Part shown: positions 21,441-33,399 of the stretch, in pieces
How the letters are laid out: every line of letters begins with the position of its first letter
Numbering within the stretch: the stretch's first letter is position 1
Source of the DNA: Ooceraea biroi
Lineage: Eukaryota; Arthropoda; Insecta; Hymenoptera; Formicidae
Direction: 5' to 3'
NCBI RefSeq assembly: GCF_003672135.1
Contig: NC_039517.1
Coordinates: forward strand, 1-64,000
Length of the DNA stretch: 64,000 bases
Program-made: the position numbers and the translations under genes
The notes under the pieces: generated by a model
Told to the model about the DNA's origin: nothing
The model's database searches: none
Seen by the model: the letters and a program-made list of their open reading frames with translations, nothing else

Positions 21441-24400
21441 TCAACTGCAATAGTCCTTTAACGTTAAACGAGGTACTATGTTCATCGCTTGTAGCTCTTG
21501 GAAAAGTAATTTACAGGCGTAAGGCATCGTAACGGTAGAGACAGCGGAACTGGACCTGCATCTCTGGCACCAACCGTTATATCCTATCAAACCGCACTTG
21601 TTGCAAATATCAACCTTGCAAGCGTCGCTTGATATCATGAGCCTCTCTACTAACAACATGCTGGCCCCGTAGCCGATCAAGCAATCGCGTTCCATTTCAC
21701 CCAGACGTAAACCACCTTCCTTGGAACGTCCTTCCGTTGGCTGACGAGTTAGAACTACCCTAGGACCTCTAGCACGAGCGTGCAGTTTGTCTTGCACCAT
21801 GTGTTTTAACCTTTGGTAATAAACCTACGACACATTTTAAGTATCATGCGCGAATAGTAGTGCATTAGTAATATATACAATAATAGCTTTTAAATGATTT
21901 AACAAAAGCTTGAGAGATCTTAGTTGTCGAGATCAACTTTTTATCTAGGAATAAATCAATTTAAATTTCATTAGAAACTTACTGGTCCAGAGTAGATGTA
22001 TCCTTCCAACGGTTCTCCATTCGCACCGTTGTAAAAGAAATCTTTACCTAAACGACTGTAACCATGACTCTCTAATTCTTCGCAGAGGTCTTCCAATTTA
22101 GCGCCGCCAAATGCTGTAGGTAAAAATGGTGGAACGATTAAAGGAAGATTCAAGATCTGTGAATGAGTCCTCGTATAAAATATACCCGTAGCATCCTGAA
22201 ATTTTCCAGTCACGACACCTGCTTTGCCAGCAAGTAACTCTATTAATTTTCCAACCGTCATCCTGGAAGGAAAACCATGTGGATTCATAATTATGTCAGG
22301 ACATATACCATTATCGTTGAACGGCATATCTTCTTGCTCCACGATTATACCTGCGAGAAAGCATTAATAAGTATATCTTTTGTTCCGATAATAGCGTTCA
22401 AGTATTTTAATCTCTTACCTACAACACCCTTCTGTCCATGACGACTGCTAAACTTGTCACCCACCTCGGGTCTTCGTGTTTGTCTAGTTACGAGTTTTGC
22501 TAAAAACTCGTTTTCTGCGTTGGTGGAAATCATGACTTTATCGACGTACGCCGGATCCAAGCCCTTGTATTGGATCTCGGCGCTACGATGTCCAATTTGT
22601 TCCGAACTGACGGAAGTTAACGGGCCGGCAGTTTCGCAAGGCGCTGGCACCATTTTATTTATCATTACCTGCGCGCATTAAACGTACCATTAAGCATATT
22701 TAATGCTATGGCATTAAATATAAGATAAGCTCCTTCTTACGTGCCTTCTTATTCTCCAACATTTCACCAGGAGTTGCAATACCGTCGCTATCGAGGATAT
22801 CGTGTTTCCATATGGGCTTTTTAGTACCGACTTCTAGTATAGGTCCGTTGATCTTATCGAATGTCTGATTAGCGTATTTTTTCAGAGTACATTTCGTACT
22901 ACGGTAGACGAGACATCTGCCGAATCCCCTGTCAACGGACGCTTTGTTCAAGACTAATGCGTCTTCGATGTCGTGTCCGGTAAAGGACATTACGGCGACG
23001 ATCGCGTTCTCTCCGGCCGGCAACTTGTCATAATTCACCAACTGGATCGGTCGCGTTCTTACTATCGGCGTTTGAGGATATACCATGTTGTACATGAGCG
23101 TATCGATGCGATTCTGTTGGTTGTATCCTATTACTCCGATAGCTTGTTTACCCATCGCGCACTGATACGTGTTTCTTGGACTCTGATTGTGATGCGGATA
23201 TGGTATTACACCGGCGCATATTCCTAATATCGCAAACGTTTCGACCTCTAGATGCGTCGTATCGGGAATAACATCCGATTCCTCGCACGCGATTAGACTA
23301 TTGTTCTCTTCGTTTACGTCCAAATACTCGATCAGTCCTAAGTGTAACAAATAAAAAGTCTGGCAAATTAAATAATTAAACGAGAAAACAATTACGATCT
23401 CGATCTCGATCTCGATCTCGATCTCGATTCCTTACCGTCGTGAACAAAATCCTCAAAGGTCATGACGTTATCCTTAAGATTCTTTATGTGATACGGTTTA
23501 ACGAGAGATTCTCCGTTCTTTACGATGATACACGGCCTGCATAATCGCCCACCGTCCGAACTGATTTGAATGCACTTCTGTCGTTGTTGCAAACATATCG
23601 ACACGAAACGGTTGATGTATCCCTTTCGGCGTAACAATTTAAAGTGATGCATCAACCGTTCGTGATCCTGAATAATTCCTACGAGGGTGCCGTTCACGAA
23701 TACTATGTGCGCCTTTTTATCCGATAGTTCCTCCCCGGCAAGAGCGTTGACATCTTCCGCGCCGAGATTTAGCAACAATCGTACTATCGGTTCTTCCGGC
23801 ACTTCCGTCGTAATGTGTGCCATCAGGGCTAGGTTCTTCACCAAGCCACAAGCCTCTCCTTCGGGCGTATCGTTCGGACACAACATTCCCCATTGCGAAC
23901 CGTGTAACGATCGCGGGCCCGAAACTTTTCTCGTTTTTTCAAACTGAGAATGCACCCGCGTCATCATGCCGAGTGCGGAGATGTACGAGAGTCGCGACAG
24001 GACCTGCGTTACCCCGTGCCTCTCCATCTTGAATCGCTTGATCGTCCAATTGCCAGATGATATGGCAAAAGCCAATCCGTTGGTTATTAAATTGTGCCTC
24101 ATGTGCCTGACTATGTCGAACGGGCCCGCTTTGATTTTCGGAATATTTTTATCCGCGATCTGCTTTAGCTCCCAATTGAACCTCTTGAATAAGTCTTCGA
24201 ACATGAGAGCGAGAAGAGAGCCAGCAAGCTCCAAGCGTTTGTTACCGTAATAATCCTTGTCATCGATCAGAGTCCGATCAGATTGCGCGTTTATCACTCT
24301 CTTGATCATTAACGCGAGATACAACGCCTTTATCGTAAAGTTGAAATCGACAACTGGTACGTGAGACAATACATTAGTCGCTAATATGTCTTGCGTATCG

Positions 24401-25457
24401 TCAATCACTGATTTTGTAGCGTGAAATCTCGTTTGTTTCCGTTTACTGTTCAAGTGTTTCAGTGCCTGATTCTGCGTCAAAATACCCAGCATTTGACATT
24501 CCTCTACGCTGCGCACAAATTTGTTTAGACATTCCCCATCGGTACCGACCATCTGCATGATTTCTAGATCGCTCGCTATTCCCATAGCTTTGAAAACTAT
24601 CGTTATAAGTATATCATCCTGGAACATGTTATGACGCAGATAATATTTCCCCCCTTTACCTACGACGTTTGTCTTAGTCTTTTTGTCGTGAGTAAAGCTG
24701 TTACAAAATGCGACTATATTTTTATTGCTATCTTCCTCCAAAATTATTCGATTTCTGATCATTTGTTCCTGTATCAGAATTACTTTCTCTTGGCCGTTTA
24801 TGATGAAGTAACCGCCACAATCGTACGGACATTCGTTTAACTTGGCCAATTCGACGTGAGATTTGTTAGTTAATACGCAGTTTGAGCTGCGCAGCATTAT
24901 TGGCATCCTACAAATTTACCATCACGTATATTTTTTATTTACATCGTCGTTGCATCCTCTAATTTATCAATTACCTTCCAATTAATAAATTTTTTCTTAT
25001 TATTCTCTGATTACTCCTTATGTATTCGATATCTACCGTGATGGGAGCGGAATAGTTTAAATCTCTTAGACGGCATTCGTGTGGTGTACTTGATCGTATC
25101 GCGTTCAAACTATCCTCGATATCAGGCGTGCCGACTTTTATATTCAAGTATCTAGCGGAGGAAATACGCGTTGAGAAACAATTAATAATTAACGTGTAAT
25201 AAATTGAGGATTGCTTACTTGACATAAAAGTGCGGATCTTCATCGCTCACAATTTTTTCGTTCGCTTTCACGATTTTTTTTATTTCTTTGTTAATAAAAT
25301 AATTATACGAATCAATATGCTGCTTCACTAAGCCTCTCCTTTGAAGGAAAGCCGCCACCAATTTCGACTTGTCCTGAATAAAAATAAACAAACGATAATG
25401 TTTCAGAGAAAATTATACAAGTGCGATTATATTTACCTTTGTTTCCGGTTCTTTCAT
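21441..25457 (-). CDS. POLR3B: RNA polymerase III second-largest subunit (RPC2)
   Basis: This is the second-largest catalytic subunit of nuclear RNA polymerase III (tRNA, 5S and U6 transcription). Exons: 25437-25457, 25219-25373, 24975-25151, 23436-24907, 22745-23337, 22419-22668, 22186-22350, 21983-22113 and 21441-21824, giving 1115 residues. Diagnostic stretches: GLVKQHIDSYNYF, SPHECRLRDLNYSAP, KVSGPRSL, IPYPHHNQSPRNTYQ, GHDIEDALVLNKAS, GDKFSSRHGQKG, RARGPRVVLTRQPTEGR and the C-terminal zinc site CNKC...CQRC. Two introns are odd. 22114-22185 is 72 nt, in frame and without a stop. 22669-22744 appears to start with GC. The start MKEPETK is supported by an in-frame upstream stop with no ATG between, but it makes the N-terminus shorter than in vertebrates; an upstream exon is possible. 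Confidence 0.95.
22114..22185 (-). other. POLR3B: 72-nt stop-free intron in POLR3B
   Basis: It begins GTATATTT and ends TTTTTACCTACAG on the minus strand. Removing it restores the family sequence ...DAT/AFGG... across the junction. Retaining it adds 24 in-frame residues not expected in the family. Length divisible by three and absence of stops mean that retention would be tolerated by the reading frame. Confidence 0.8.
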
Positions 25458-26055
25458 ATTTATCGGTAACAAAAGTTCACGTTCAGAATCGATATTCCGT
25501 TTGTTGACTGGACGAACGCGGACGAACGCGGACGAAGACGGACGAAGACGGACGAAGACGGTAGGTTACGATCCACGCGTTACCCGCGCGGCTGCCAATA
25601 ATTCAAAACTGTTCAAAGGGTATCATGGCGCTGGCAACATGAGCGAGAGCCCTAGAGACCCTAGAGGCCAGCAGTCTCCCTAGAGGGTCTCTAGGGGGAA
25701 TGATGGTGCGCCACGGAATGCTATTGACTCATGCCCATAGGACGCGGCAACGCGGTGGCCAATCACCGTCTTGCATTTCTAACACTAAATATATAACTTC
25801 CGTATTATCTGTCTCTAGAGTGCTCCATGTGCTCGACGACGGAACGAGTTGCGCGTGTTCTTCAACTGCTTTAACCTGAACTAAAAGTCTGCGCGATATC
25901 ATGTGTATTGTACGGACAGTAATCGATTAAGTTCTATATTTGCGAAGGTAATATAATTTATCTATAATATCCAATAATGTAATTTATATATATATATATC
26001 GTTATATGTCGCTGCTTATTTTCAGAGTTCTCAAATAATACCAATAATATCAATA
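25458..26055. promoter_or_regulatory. Shared divergent promoter region of POLR3B and BMS1
   Basis: Only about 600 bp separate the two divergent starts. On the POLR3B side are five tandem decamers of the type acgaacgcgg/acgaagacgg (about 25511-25561). A perfect 12-bp inverted repeat (ccctagagaccc, 25650-25661; gggtctctaggg, 25685-25696) lies near the middle. No clear TATA box is seen. A (TA)n run at 25985-25998 lies 60 bp before the BMS1 ATG, probably in its leader. Confidence 0.6.
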
Positions 26056-29000
26056 ATGGATGATACGGTGACGCACAAGAGTCACAGGGAGCGCAATGCT
26101 GGGCGCAAGGCTGAAAAGAAAAAAGCAAAACAGGATTGTGTTGAAAACTTGAGGGAAAAGCAGAAAAATCCGAAAGCATTCGCGTTCAACTCTGCGATCA
26201 AAGCGGAAAGAAGATTTAGGCGCAAGCAAGATATCGAGACCAAGAAGCTTCATGTACCGTTGGTTGACAGAACACCTTTGGAACCACCACCAATTTTGGT
26301 GGCCGTGGTAGGTCCACCAAAGGTAGGAAAGTCACTGGTTATTCAGTGTTTAATCAAGAGCTGTGTCAAACAACCCCTGACTAACGTTCTTGGTCCAGTG
26401 ACCGTCGTGTCCGGCAAGAAGCATAGGATCACTTTTATGGAATGCAACAATGACGTGAACAGCATGATAGATATCGCTAAGGTAGCAGATTTAGTGCTGC
26501 TGTTAGTAGATGCTTCCTTCGGATTCGAAATGGAGATCTTTGAGTTCCTTAATATATGTCAGGTGCATGGGATGCCTAAAATTATGGGGGTGCTTACACA
26601 TTTAGACTTGATAAAAAATGCCAAACGACTAAAAAAGACTAAGAAGATGCTGAAACATCGGTTTTGGACAGAAGTGTACGCTGGTGCAAAGTTATTCTAT
26701 CTATCCGGAATACTGCACGAGGAATATCTTCGCACGGAGATCAAAAATTTAGCGCGATTCATTTCAGTTATGAAATTTCGACCATTGACCTGGCGTACTA
26801 CCCATCCTTACATACTTGCTGACAGAATAGAGGATTTGACGCCTCCTGAATTGATCAGACAGAATTCGAAAATCGACAGAACCATCAGCGTATATGGGTA
26901 CGTACGTACGAAGGATACTTGTTGAGATTGTTTCGTTTGACAATTATTTTCTGTGATTATATTTCATAAATATATTTGAAATATAATTTCGTTTTTATTT
27001 CTAGATATGTCCGAGGAATACCGTTAAACAAGGAAATGTCCATTCACATACCTGGTTGCGGTGATACGAGGATCAAAGACGTGACTGCTCTGCCAGATCC
27101 TTGCCCTCTTCCAGAACAACTAAAGAAGCGAGCGCTGCTGGAAAAGGAACGATTGATCTACGCACCATTTTCTGGTGTCGGCGGCATAGTCTACGACAAA
27201 GATGCTGTTTACGTGGAGCTTGGTGGTAGCCATTCCCATAAAGAAGAAGATACGGGACTGACTAGCGCGTTAATGGGCACGCAGGAAACACTGGATCAGA
27301 AATTACAGCACAGTGAACTGCAGTTGTTCAGCAATACCGCGCCAATAAAATCGCAGGACGTGAACGAAAGTGTAGTTGCTTATACGAGTGAATTAATTAC
27401 AGAAAATGGAAGAGTTCGACGGAAAGTTATATTTAAAGACGAAGAAACGTCTGAAAGTGTTTCCAATAAAAACGATCGAGTAAAAAATGAAGAGAAAATG
27501 CATGATGATCAAGATGACGATCAAAATGAATCGAGTGAAGTCGATGAAGAGGCTTCAAAAGAATTTACTAAAAAGAGTAATAAAAGAAAATATACTATGC
27601 GGGAGGAAAATAATATGCGGGAGGAAAAGAAGAAGAAGGTCTCCGAAGAAAGCGCAAGGGTATATTATTCTCTGAGTAAAGAATCAGATAAATTAATAAA
27701 AAATAAGATTTCGGAAGCACTGAGTGTTTTAGAGATGACTGGTAAGAATGAGAATAGTAACGATGAGAGTTTTGATGAACTTAGCGACGAAGACTCACGT
27801 GCGGGATTAGAAATGGATGATGCGGATCAAGTTGAGAACGATACATCTGAAGATGAAGAAAGAGAAAACGCCGACATGATCGAAACAAAGGAAGCATGGA
27901 ACGTGGAAGAAGATAACTTGAAATGGAAGAGAAACTTAGCTGAAAAGGCCAAGGAAATATTTGTCAATCGTCAGCTGAGCTCTAAGAAAAACCTAATGAA
28001 GGTAATTTACGGCGCATTTAATAAGAACGGGAGAGAAGAGAAAAAGGAGAGGAATGAGGAAGACGAGGAAGAGGAGAAGTCCGGCAACGACATAGGTGGA
28101 ATATTTCGAATAGTTCAAGAACGACAAAAGCAGAAAATATTCGAGCGAGAACTGCAGAATGAGGAAGAATCCGTTTTCTTCACTTCTGCGGCGGAGAGCC
28201 CGCGCGATTGGTTGGAAGAAAAGAACCAAACACTGTTGATTAACTGTTTTGTCACCGGCAAATGGAAAGAGTCGGAAGACGCGAACGAACTTCTCAATTT
28301 CGATAACGAGGAGTTGTACGGGGATTTTGAAGATTTGGAAACCGGGGAAAAGCACAAGGTGGAAGATGGGATTTCCGAGCGGTTGCCAACGGATGAGACG
28401 GAGGAAAAGAAGAAACTTCTGGAAAAGAAGAACCAACTGAAAAAGCGATTCGATGCGGAGTATGATAACTCCGAGAAGAAGACTACGTACTACGATGAGC
28501 TGAAAGCTCAGGTAGAGAAACAGTCGAGCATCAACAAATCCGAGTTTGAGGGATTGGAGGAGGATGTGAGGATTCAATTGGAGGGGTATCGTCCAGGTAT
28601 GTACGTACGCGTGGAGATTGAGACAGTACCGTGCGAATTAATAACCGAGCTGGACCCAACGTATCCGCTCATTATTGGCGGCTTACTGCACGGTGAAGAG
28701 AATATCGGTTACGTACACGTGCGCGTCAAGAAGCATCGATGGCACGGGAGGGTGCTAAAAACGCGCGATCCACTCGTAATATCCATAGGCTGGCGACGAT
28801 TCCAGACTTTGCCAATTTATTCGAAACTGGAAGACAATTTGCGCAACAGGATGTTAAAGTACACACCGGAGCATGTAGCGTGTATGGGTCACTTCTGGGG
28901 CCCGATCACGCCTCAAGGTACGGGCGTTTTAGCGATAATGGATGTTGCGAACAGGGAACTGGGTTTCCGCATCGCAGCTACCGGCTCGGTCATAGAGATG

Positions 29001-29771
29001 GACAAGACCACGCAGATAGTGAAGAAGCTCAAGCTCACTGGCGTACCTATGAAGATTTATCGCAAGACTGCGTTTATCAAGGATATGTTTAACAGTGCGC
29101 TCGAAGTTGCCAAATTCGAAGGCGCTCGCATCAAAACGGTCTCCGGTGTCCGTGGACAGATTAAGAAAGCGGTTGCCAGGCCGGAAGGCTGCTTCCGCGC
29201 CACGTTCGAGGACAAGATAATGTTGAGCGATATAGTGTTCTGCAGGACATGGTACAAGATTAACGTACCGCGCTTCTATAATCCGATTACGTCGCTGCTA
29301 TTGCCGAAAAAGGAGAAAAATCAATGGCGCGGCATGAAGACGGTCGGCCAGCTGAAACGTGAAAGAAACATTCGGACGGAGGTCGATACGGACCGCGTGT
29401 ATACACCGATCGTACGGGATGTTAAGGTATTCAAACCGCTGTTTATCCCACGCAAGTTACAGAAGGAACTTCCGTACGGAGACAAGCCCAAGCTCAAGCC
29501 TCTGCCACATATGCGCAAATCCAAGCCAACGCAAGGCAGAGTTGCTGTCATCCGTGAGCCTCGAGAACGGAACGTTGCGCGTTTGATGAAGATGATAAGA
29601 ACAAATTATGCACGTAAACGAGAGCAAGCGAAGGCGGCCACGACGAAAAGGATAACTGCGTATCAGGCGCTAATTGCACAGGAGGAAGCCAAAAAGCTGA
29701 AAAAACAGAAGCGGGTGAAAACAGAAATATTCAGCGATCTCAGCAAAAAAGAGAAAAGGAAAGAACGATAG
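26056..29771 (+). CDS. BMS1: Ribosome biogenesis GTPase BMS1
   Basis: BMS1 is a nucleolar GTPase of the small-subunit processome, needed for 18S rRNA maturation. Exons 26056-26897 and 27005-29771 give 1202 residues (vertebrate proteins are somewhat longer). The P-loop GPPKVGKS lies near residue 85, followed by SFGFEMEIFEFLNICQVHG and the THLD guanine-specificity motif. The middle (about 400-680) is highly acidic with Lys/Glu runs. The C-terminal AARP2CN/RIBIOP_C region (GHFWGPITPQGTG, FRATFEDKIMLSD, FYNPITSLL) is intact. The C-terminus is Lys/Arg-rich. Skipping the 107-nt intron is needed: unspliced reading stops at once after the first exon, whereas splicing gives YGYVRG. An AATAAA at 30039-30044 is a plausible poly(A) signal. 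Confidence 0.95.
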
Positions 29772-30251
29772 TAGAGGTAGTCAAAAATACGTATCAACTA
29801 TTTTCTAATCTGTAAAAAGAATTTTATATCCTATGTTTTATAGTTATCGACTCTCCGGTAACGCAAAACTTTCTATTCCATCCATCGGAAGGAGAATTAA
29901 CACGAATTTTGTCCAAAAAATCGGCACCAACTTTTCGCTCAAACTAATACCGTCTCGTTGATATATCGTATTGATCGGTTGCCTGATTGATATTTCTTAC
30001 ACAGCATTATGTTATTAAACGTTTATTAATAATACGTTAATAAACACAATATATTGATTCTCATTTGCATATGTAGTTTTATTTATTTTTTGCTGCATAA
30101 TTTTTAAAAAAACTTGACAAATCTATGTTATTATTACCCGAAAAATAAAAGATGTATGTCCTTGTCCTTTCTGTTGTTGTGCTTGCCATTCTTCTTTTAC
30201 CTCAGCCGATCGAGCAGCCTGCTAACAAATTCTTTATGCACTATCGATTTT

Positions 30252-30649
30252 CTATCTAAGCTCTGTTTGCGTACTCGCCAGTCTTGAGACTTGCTTCCCT
30301 ATGCCCTAGGAGGAAGTAGGTAACATATTTTTGTTACTGCCACCTAAGTATCAAACAAAACAAGTAAGTTGTAATAAATATATATTTATATATGTATCTC
30401 AATAATTACTTCGACTCAAAACTTTCCGTAAGTAATAATTAGTGGGCGGTGGAAAATTAACACTCTGCAGTATATCGGAGTTATGTAATTAACACTTACT
30501 CTGGGCCTTTTTCGAGCTGCCTCACTGACCGCATCAGCCATAGCGTCTGCCTCGGACGCACTAATTGCTTCCGCTTCGACGTTAGGTGCACTCAAAATCA
30601 GCATCGTACAGATCGTGGAAAGAGCCACAGACAGAAATAATACTTTCAT
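30252..30649 (-). CDS. Small secreted precursor resembling the ant/wasp aculeatoxin venom-peptide family
   Basis: The first exon (30500-30649) encodes 50 residues: a signal peptide (MKVLFLSVALST...) ending in SAPNVEA, then an acidic Ala-rich pro-region with EADAMADA, then a basic ARKRPR. This leader/pro pattern is the hallmark of aculeate venom precursors (pilosulin and poneratoxin-type), in which a short cationic peptide follows. The donor GTAAGT follows 30500. A plausible second exon (30252-30305) gives a short basic tail in frame and a total of 67 codons. Another acceptor downstream would give a different tail, so the mature peptide is uncertain. It could also be a non-venom antimicrobial or orphan secreted peptide. 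No frame break is seen. It is a single copy in this window. Confidence 0.5.
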
Positions 30650-30719
30650 TTTTTATCAGTTATGATAATGACGTTCAACTTGCTTATTGAATTATAATGT
30701 AGTAAATACTCGTAGCGTC

Positions 30720-30733
30720 TATATATATATAAT
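30720..30733 (-). promoter_or_regulatory. TATA box of the venom-like peptide gene
   Basis: A TATATATATATA stretch lies about 75 bp upstream of the ATG at 30649. It would place a start site near 30690, leaving a leader of roughly 40 nt. A focused TATA promoter fits a highly expressed tissue-specific gene. The simple-repeat nature lowers certainty. Confidence 0.4.
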
Positions 30734-31529
30734 ACCATAAATACGCGATAAATCAAGGTATAGTTTTCGTGACTTTATTTTTATCGTTTCTTATCTACGC
30801 TTGCACACAGATATTTTTTATTATTAATGGTTTATTTATTACTGTGATTTTTTATTATCGTGGAAATTCTCTTATCTTTGCAAATGTTAAAATAATGGAT
30901 TTTTATGTTCGAAATTATACGTTTGATAAAAAGAGAATGGCCGTTCAAAGAAATTTGATTCTCTATTCTTCCTTGCATACATCGAATTATTTTTCTTCGG
31001 TAAACAATATACATATATATTGTATAACTTGGATAAGAAAAGAATTTCGTGACGGTTTCGTGACGGTTTCGTGACGATTGTATTTATTGATTGTACATAT
31101 GGTTTGAGCAAAATACACCTTATATACACCTTATGTTTCTGCTCAATTCAAATTTATTAATTAATTCATTAAAGTTCCGCTACTATCTTGATTGGAGAAT
31201 GGCGTACAGTTTTGATTGGTCGAATTGGTAGGGCCTTTAATTGGTTCATTATTGGACAAAAAAGCAGCGAAAAAGAACGAACCTTTAGTGCAGTAATAAG
31301 GAACAAACCTTGGGTGCGCGCGATGATACGCGCAATGTTAGGTTAGATGTCGCGTCGTGTAAATTTCAGGCGATGATGCGGTATCGCGTTCGTTTCGAGT
31401 CGACGAGAAAAAACTTGTAATTTCCTCATTGTAATACATCGGTAAAATCTAATGTAGAAATTAATCTTTTAACAGTTTCAAGACGGTGGAAAAATTGTGT
31501 TGCAGACGTCTGTGAGTAGCCTGAAGAAA
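30734..31529. other. Intergenic, between the venom-like gene and XRCC1
   Basis: AT-rich. It includes a short tandem repeat ttcgtgacgg (about 31047-31076) and acaccttatat copies near 31117. No coding exon is recognised. The right end probably holds the XRCC1 promoter and leader. Confidence 0.6.
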
Positions 31530-33079
31530 ATGATGGTCAAATTGGAAAAGATAGTAAGCTGTTCTTCGGAGCATCCGACGTATCCCGCTGCTAATCTCCT
31601 TCAGCAGAGTTCGGAGAACTGGAAGGCCACATGGCGATGTGCCAAACCGGGCGAGATGTTGGCTCATGTGATTTTTCAGCTCACCGAACCAGCGTATATC
31701 ACGGGAGTCGACATTGGCAATTATCAGAGCTGCGTAGTTATTGTTTCTGGCTCAAAGTTGTCGGAGCCTGACAACTGGACAGTCATATTGAATCATAAGT
31801 TTATGACAAACGACGAGGCTGCGAACAATAAATTCAGGGACCAAGTACAACTGTTCACCAAGAGGGAACTGAATCCAGACACCCTGACAATTAAATTCGA
31901 TCGGATCAAAGTCACTTGTATGCAATCTGCAAATTTAAAGGTACTGTTTGGATTGTCGTACGTTATTTTGAGGTCTGATCCTACAATAGATTTGGGTCTG
32001 GATGTATTTGGCAGATTTAAATTGAAACAGCCACATGTCTTGAAAACACCTTTGGAAATGATGAAAGAAAAGTTGTCTGATAAAACGGAGAACGAGAAGA
32101 CGGATTACAAGACTGAGTTGCGTGAGCAGATAAGAAGGAATTCGATGGAAAATTTTGCAAAATGCCAAGAAGAACGGAAGAGACCTATGAAGAGACCGTT
32201 GTTGGAAAAGTTGGAAGCTGGAGAAGCTGACCAAGTTTTTGGAAAGACAAATCAGAATGCAAAAGATAAAAACGAAAGTAAAGACAAAATAGTGAAAACA
32301 AATCTTGGGAATACCGACAATACTTTGAACGAGAAAATGGTTACCAGAACACCTTTTGGTGATATCGTATCTTCTGCGAGTTCTGCTGATAACAGTAAGT
32401 GCAACGTAACAACTACGAGTCAGGATTCTTCAAGTTTGAAAAAACGTCACTTGAGCCAACTGGAGGATTCATCGAACGCAACGTCTAATGAGAGGAGTAA
32501 ACACGAGTGTTATGAATGTTGTACTAATAATTCGCAGGATCAGCCATGCAAAATTTGTCAACGATTGCCACTCGCGACGGTCGAGTGTAGCGATTCGAAA
32601 AAAAACAACTCTCCAAAAAAGTCCAGAAAATCCTTTAAACAACTATTTAGCGATGTCACATTCTCACTCAGCGGATACGTCAATCCACAGAGAGATGAAA
32701 TCAGAAGGAAGGCGCTCGACATGGGCGCCAGATACGTACCAGATCCAAATACAACTAATAAGAGATGCACGCACTTGATCTGTGCTTTTAAAAATACACC
32801 AAAATATCAACAGTTCAAGAATTACGCAAAGATCGTCTCTCACACCTTCATCGAGGAATGTTACAACAAAAGAGTCAGGTATCTTATTTTTACTCATTTT
32901 TACTCTTCACAAAATTGTGAGAAAGAATTACATGAATCGTGATATTTGACAGATTGTCCTGGAGGCGATACGCTTTAGATCGGAAGGACAAATCGCAACC
33001 TGAGAGCGAGGAAGAAATTGATGGCAATCAACCGGAATCTGTATACGATATGGACACCGACGCCGAATCTGATTGTTGA
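31530..33079 (+). CDS. XRCC1: DNA single-strand-break repair scaffold XRCC1 (short form, one BRCT)
   Basis: XRCC1 is a nuclear scaffold that gathers polymerase beta, PARP and end-processing enzymes at single-strand breaks. Exons 31530-32878 and 32953-33079 give 491 residues. The N-terminal XRCC1 domain (about 1-155) starts MMVKLEKIVSCSSEHPTYPA and contains the hallmark VDIGNYQS and FGLSYVILRS. A long charged linker follows. A BRCT domain (about 370-465: SGYVNPQRDEIRRKALDMGA, THLICAFKNTPKY) matches the first, PARP-binding BRCT of vertebrate XRCC1. The C-terminus is acidic (MDTDAESDC). The second, ligase-III-binding BRCT is not seen. The linker has an unusual Cys cluster, CYECC then CKIC, near residue 330. 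AATAAA at 33390-33395 is a possible poly(A) signal. Confidence 0.92.
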
Positions 33080-33399
33080 TATTTCGGTTCATGTCCAATG
33101 TTTCATTCCTCTGTCATAATTTAATGATTATTATAATTAATGTCTTAAATTATTAATGGTGTATTTTGTTGGTGTGCGCGCGCGCGCGCCTATGCGTGTA
33201 TTTTTCGACGCAATTTTCGATGTAGTTACAGCAAGTATATTCCAAATTAACCAAGTAATGTTATTTAAGAAGAGAAAATATATTTTTGCACAATTACAAA
33301 ATAATAATAAATATGTCAATTAATATTAATATTCGTCATTATTTTCTAATACTTTTCTCCCATTAGGAAGCTGACGAAAAAAATGAGAGAATAAATAAA

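Noticed and set aside
25973..26253. Short minus-strand frames at the BMS1 start
   Set aside because: Antisense to BMS1 exon 1, whose protein similarity is clear.
27993..28577. 194-codon minus-strand frame
   Set aside because: Antisense of the acidic Lys/Glu-rich region of BMS1.
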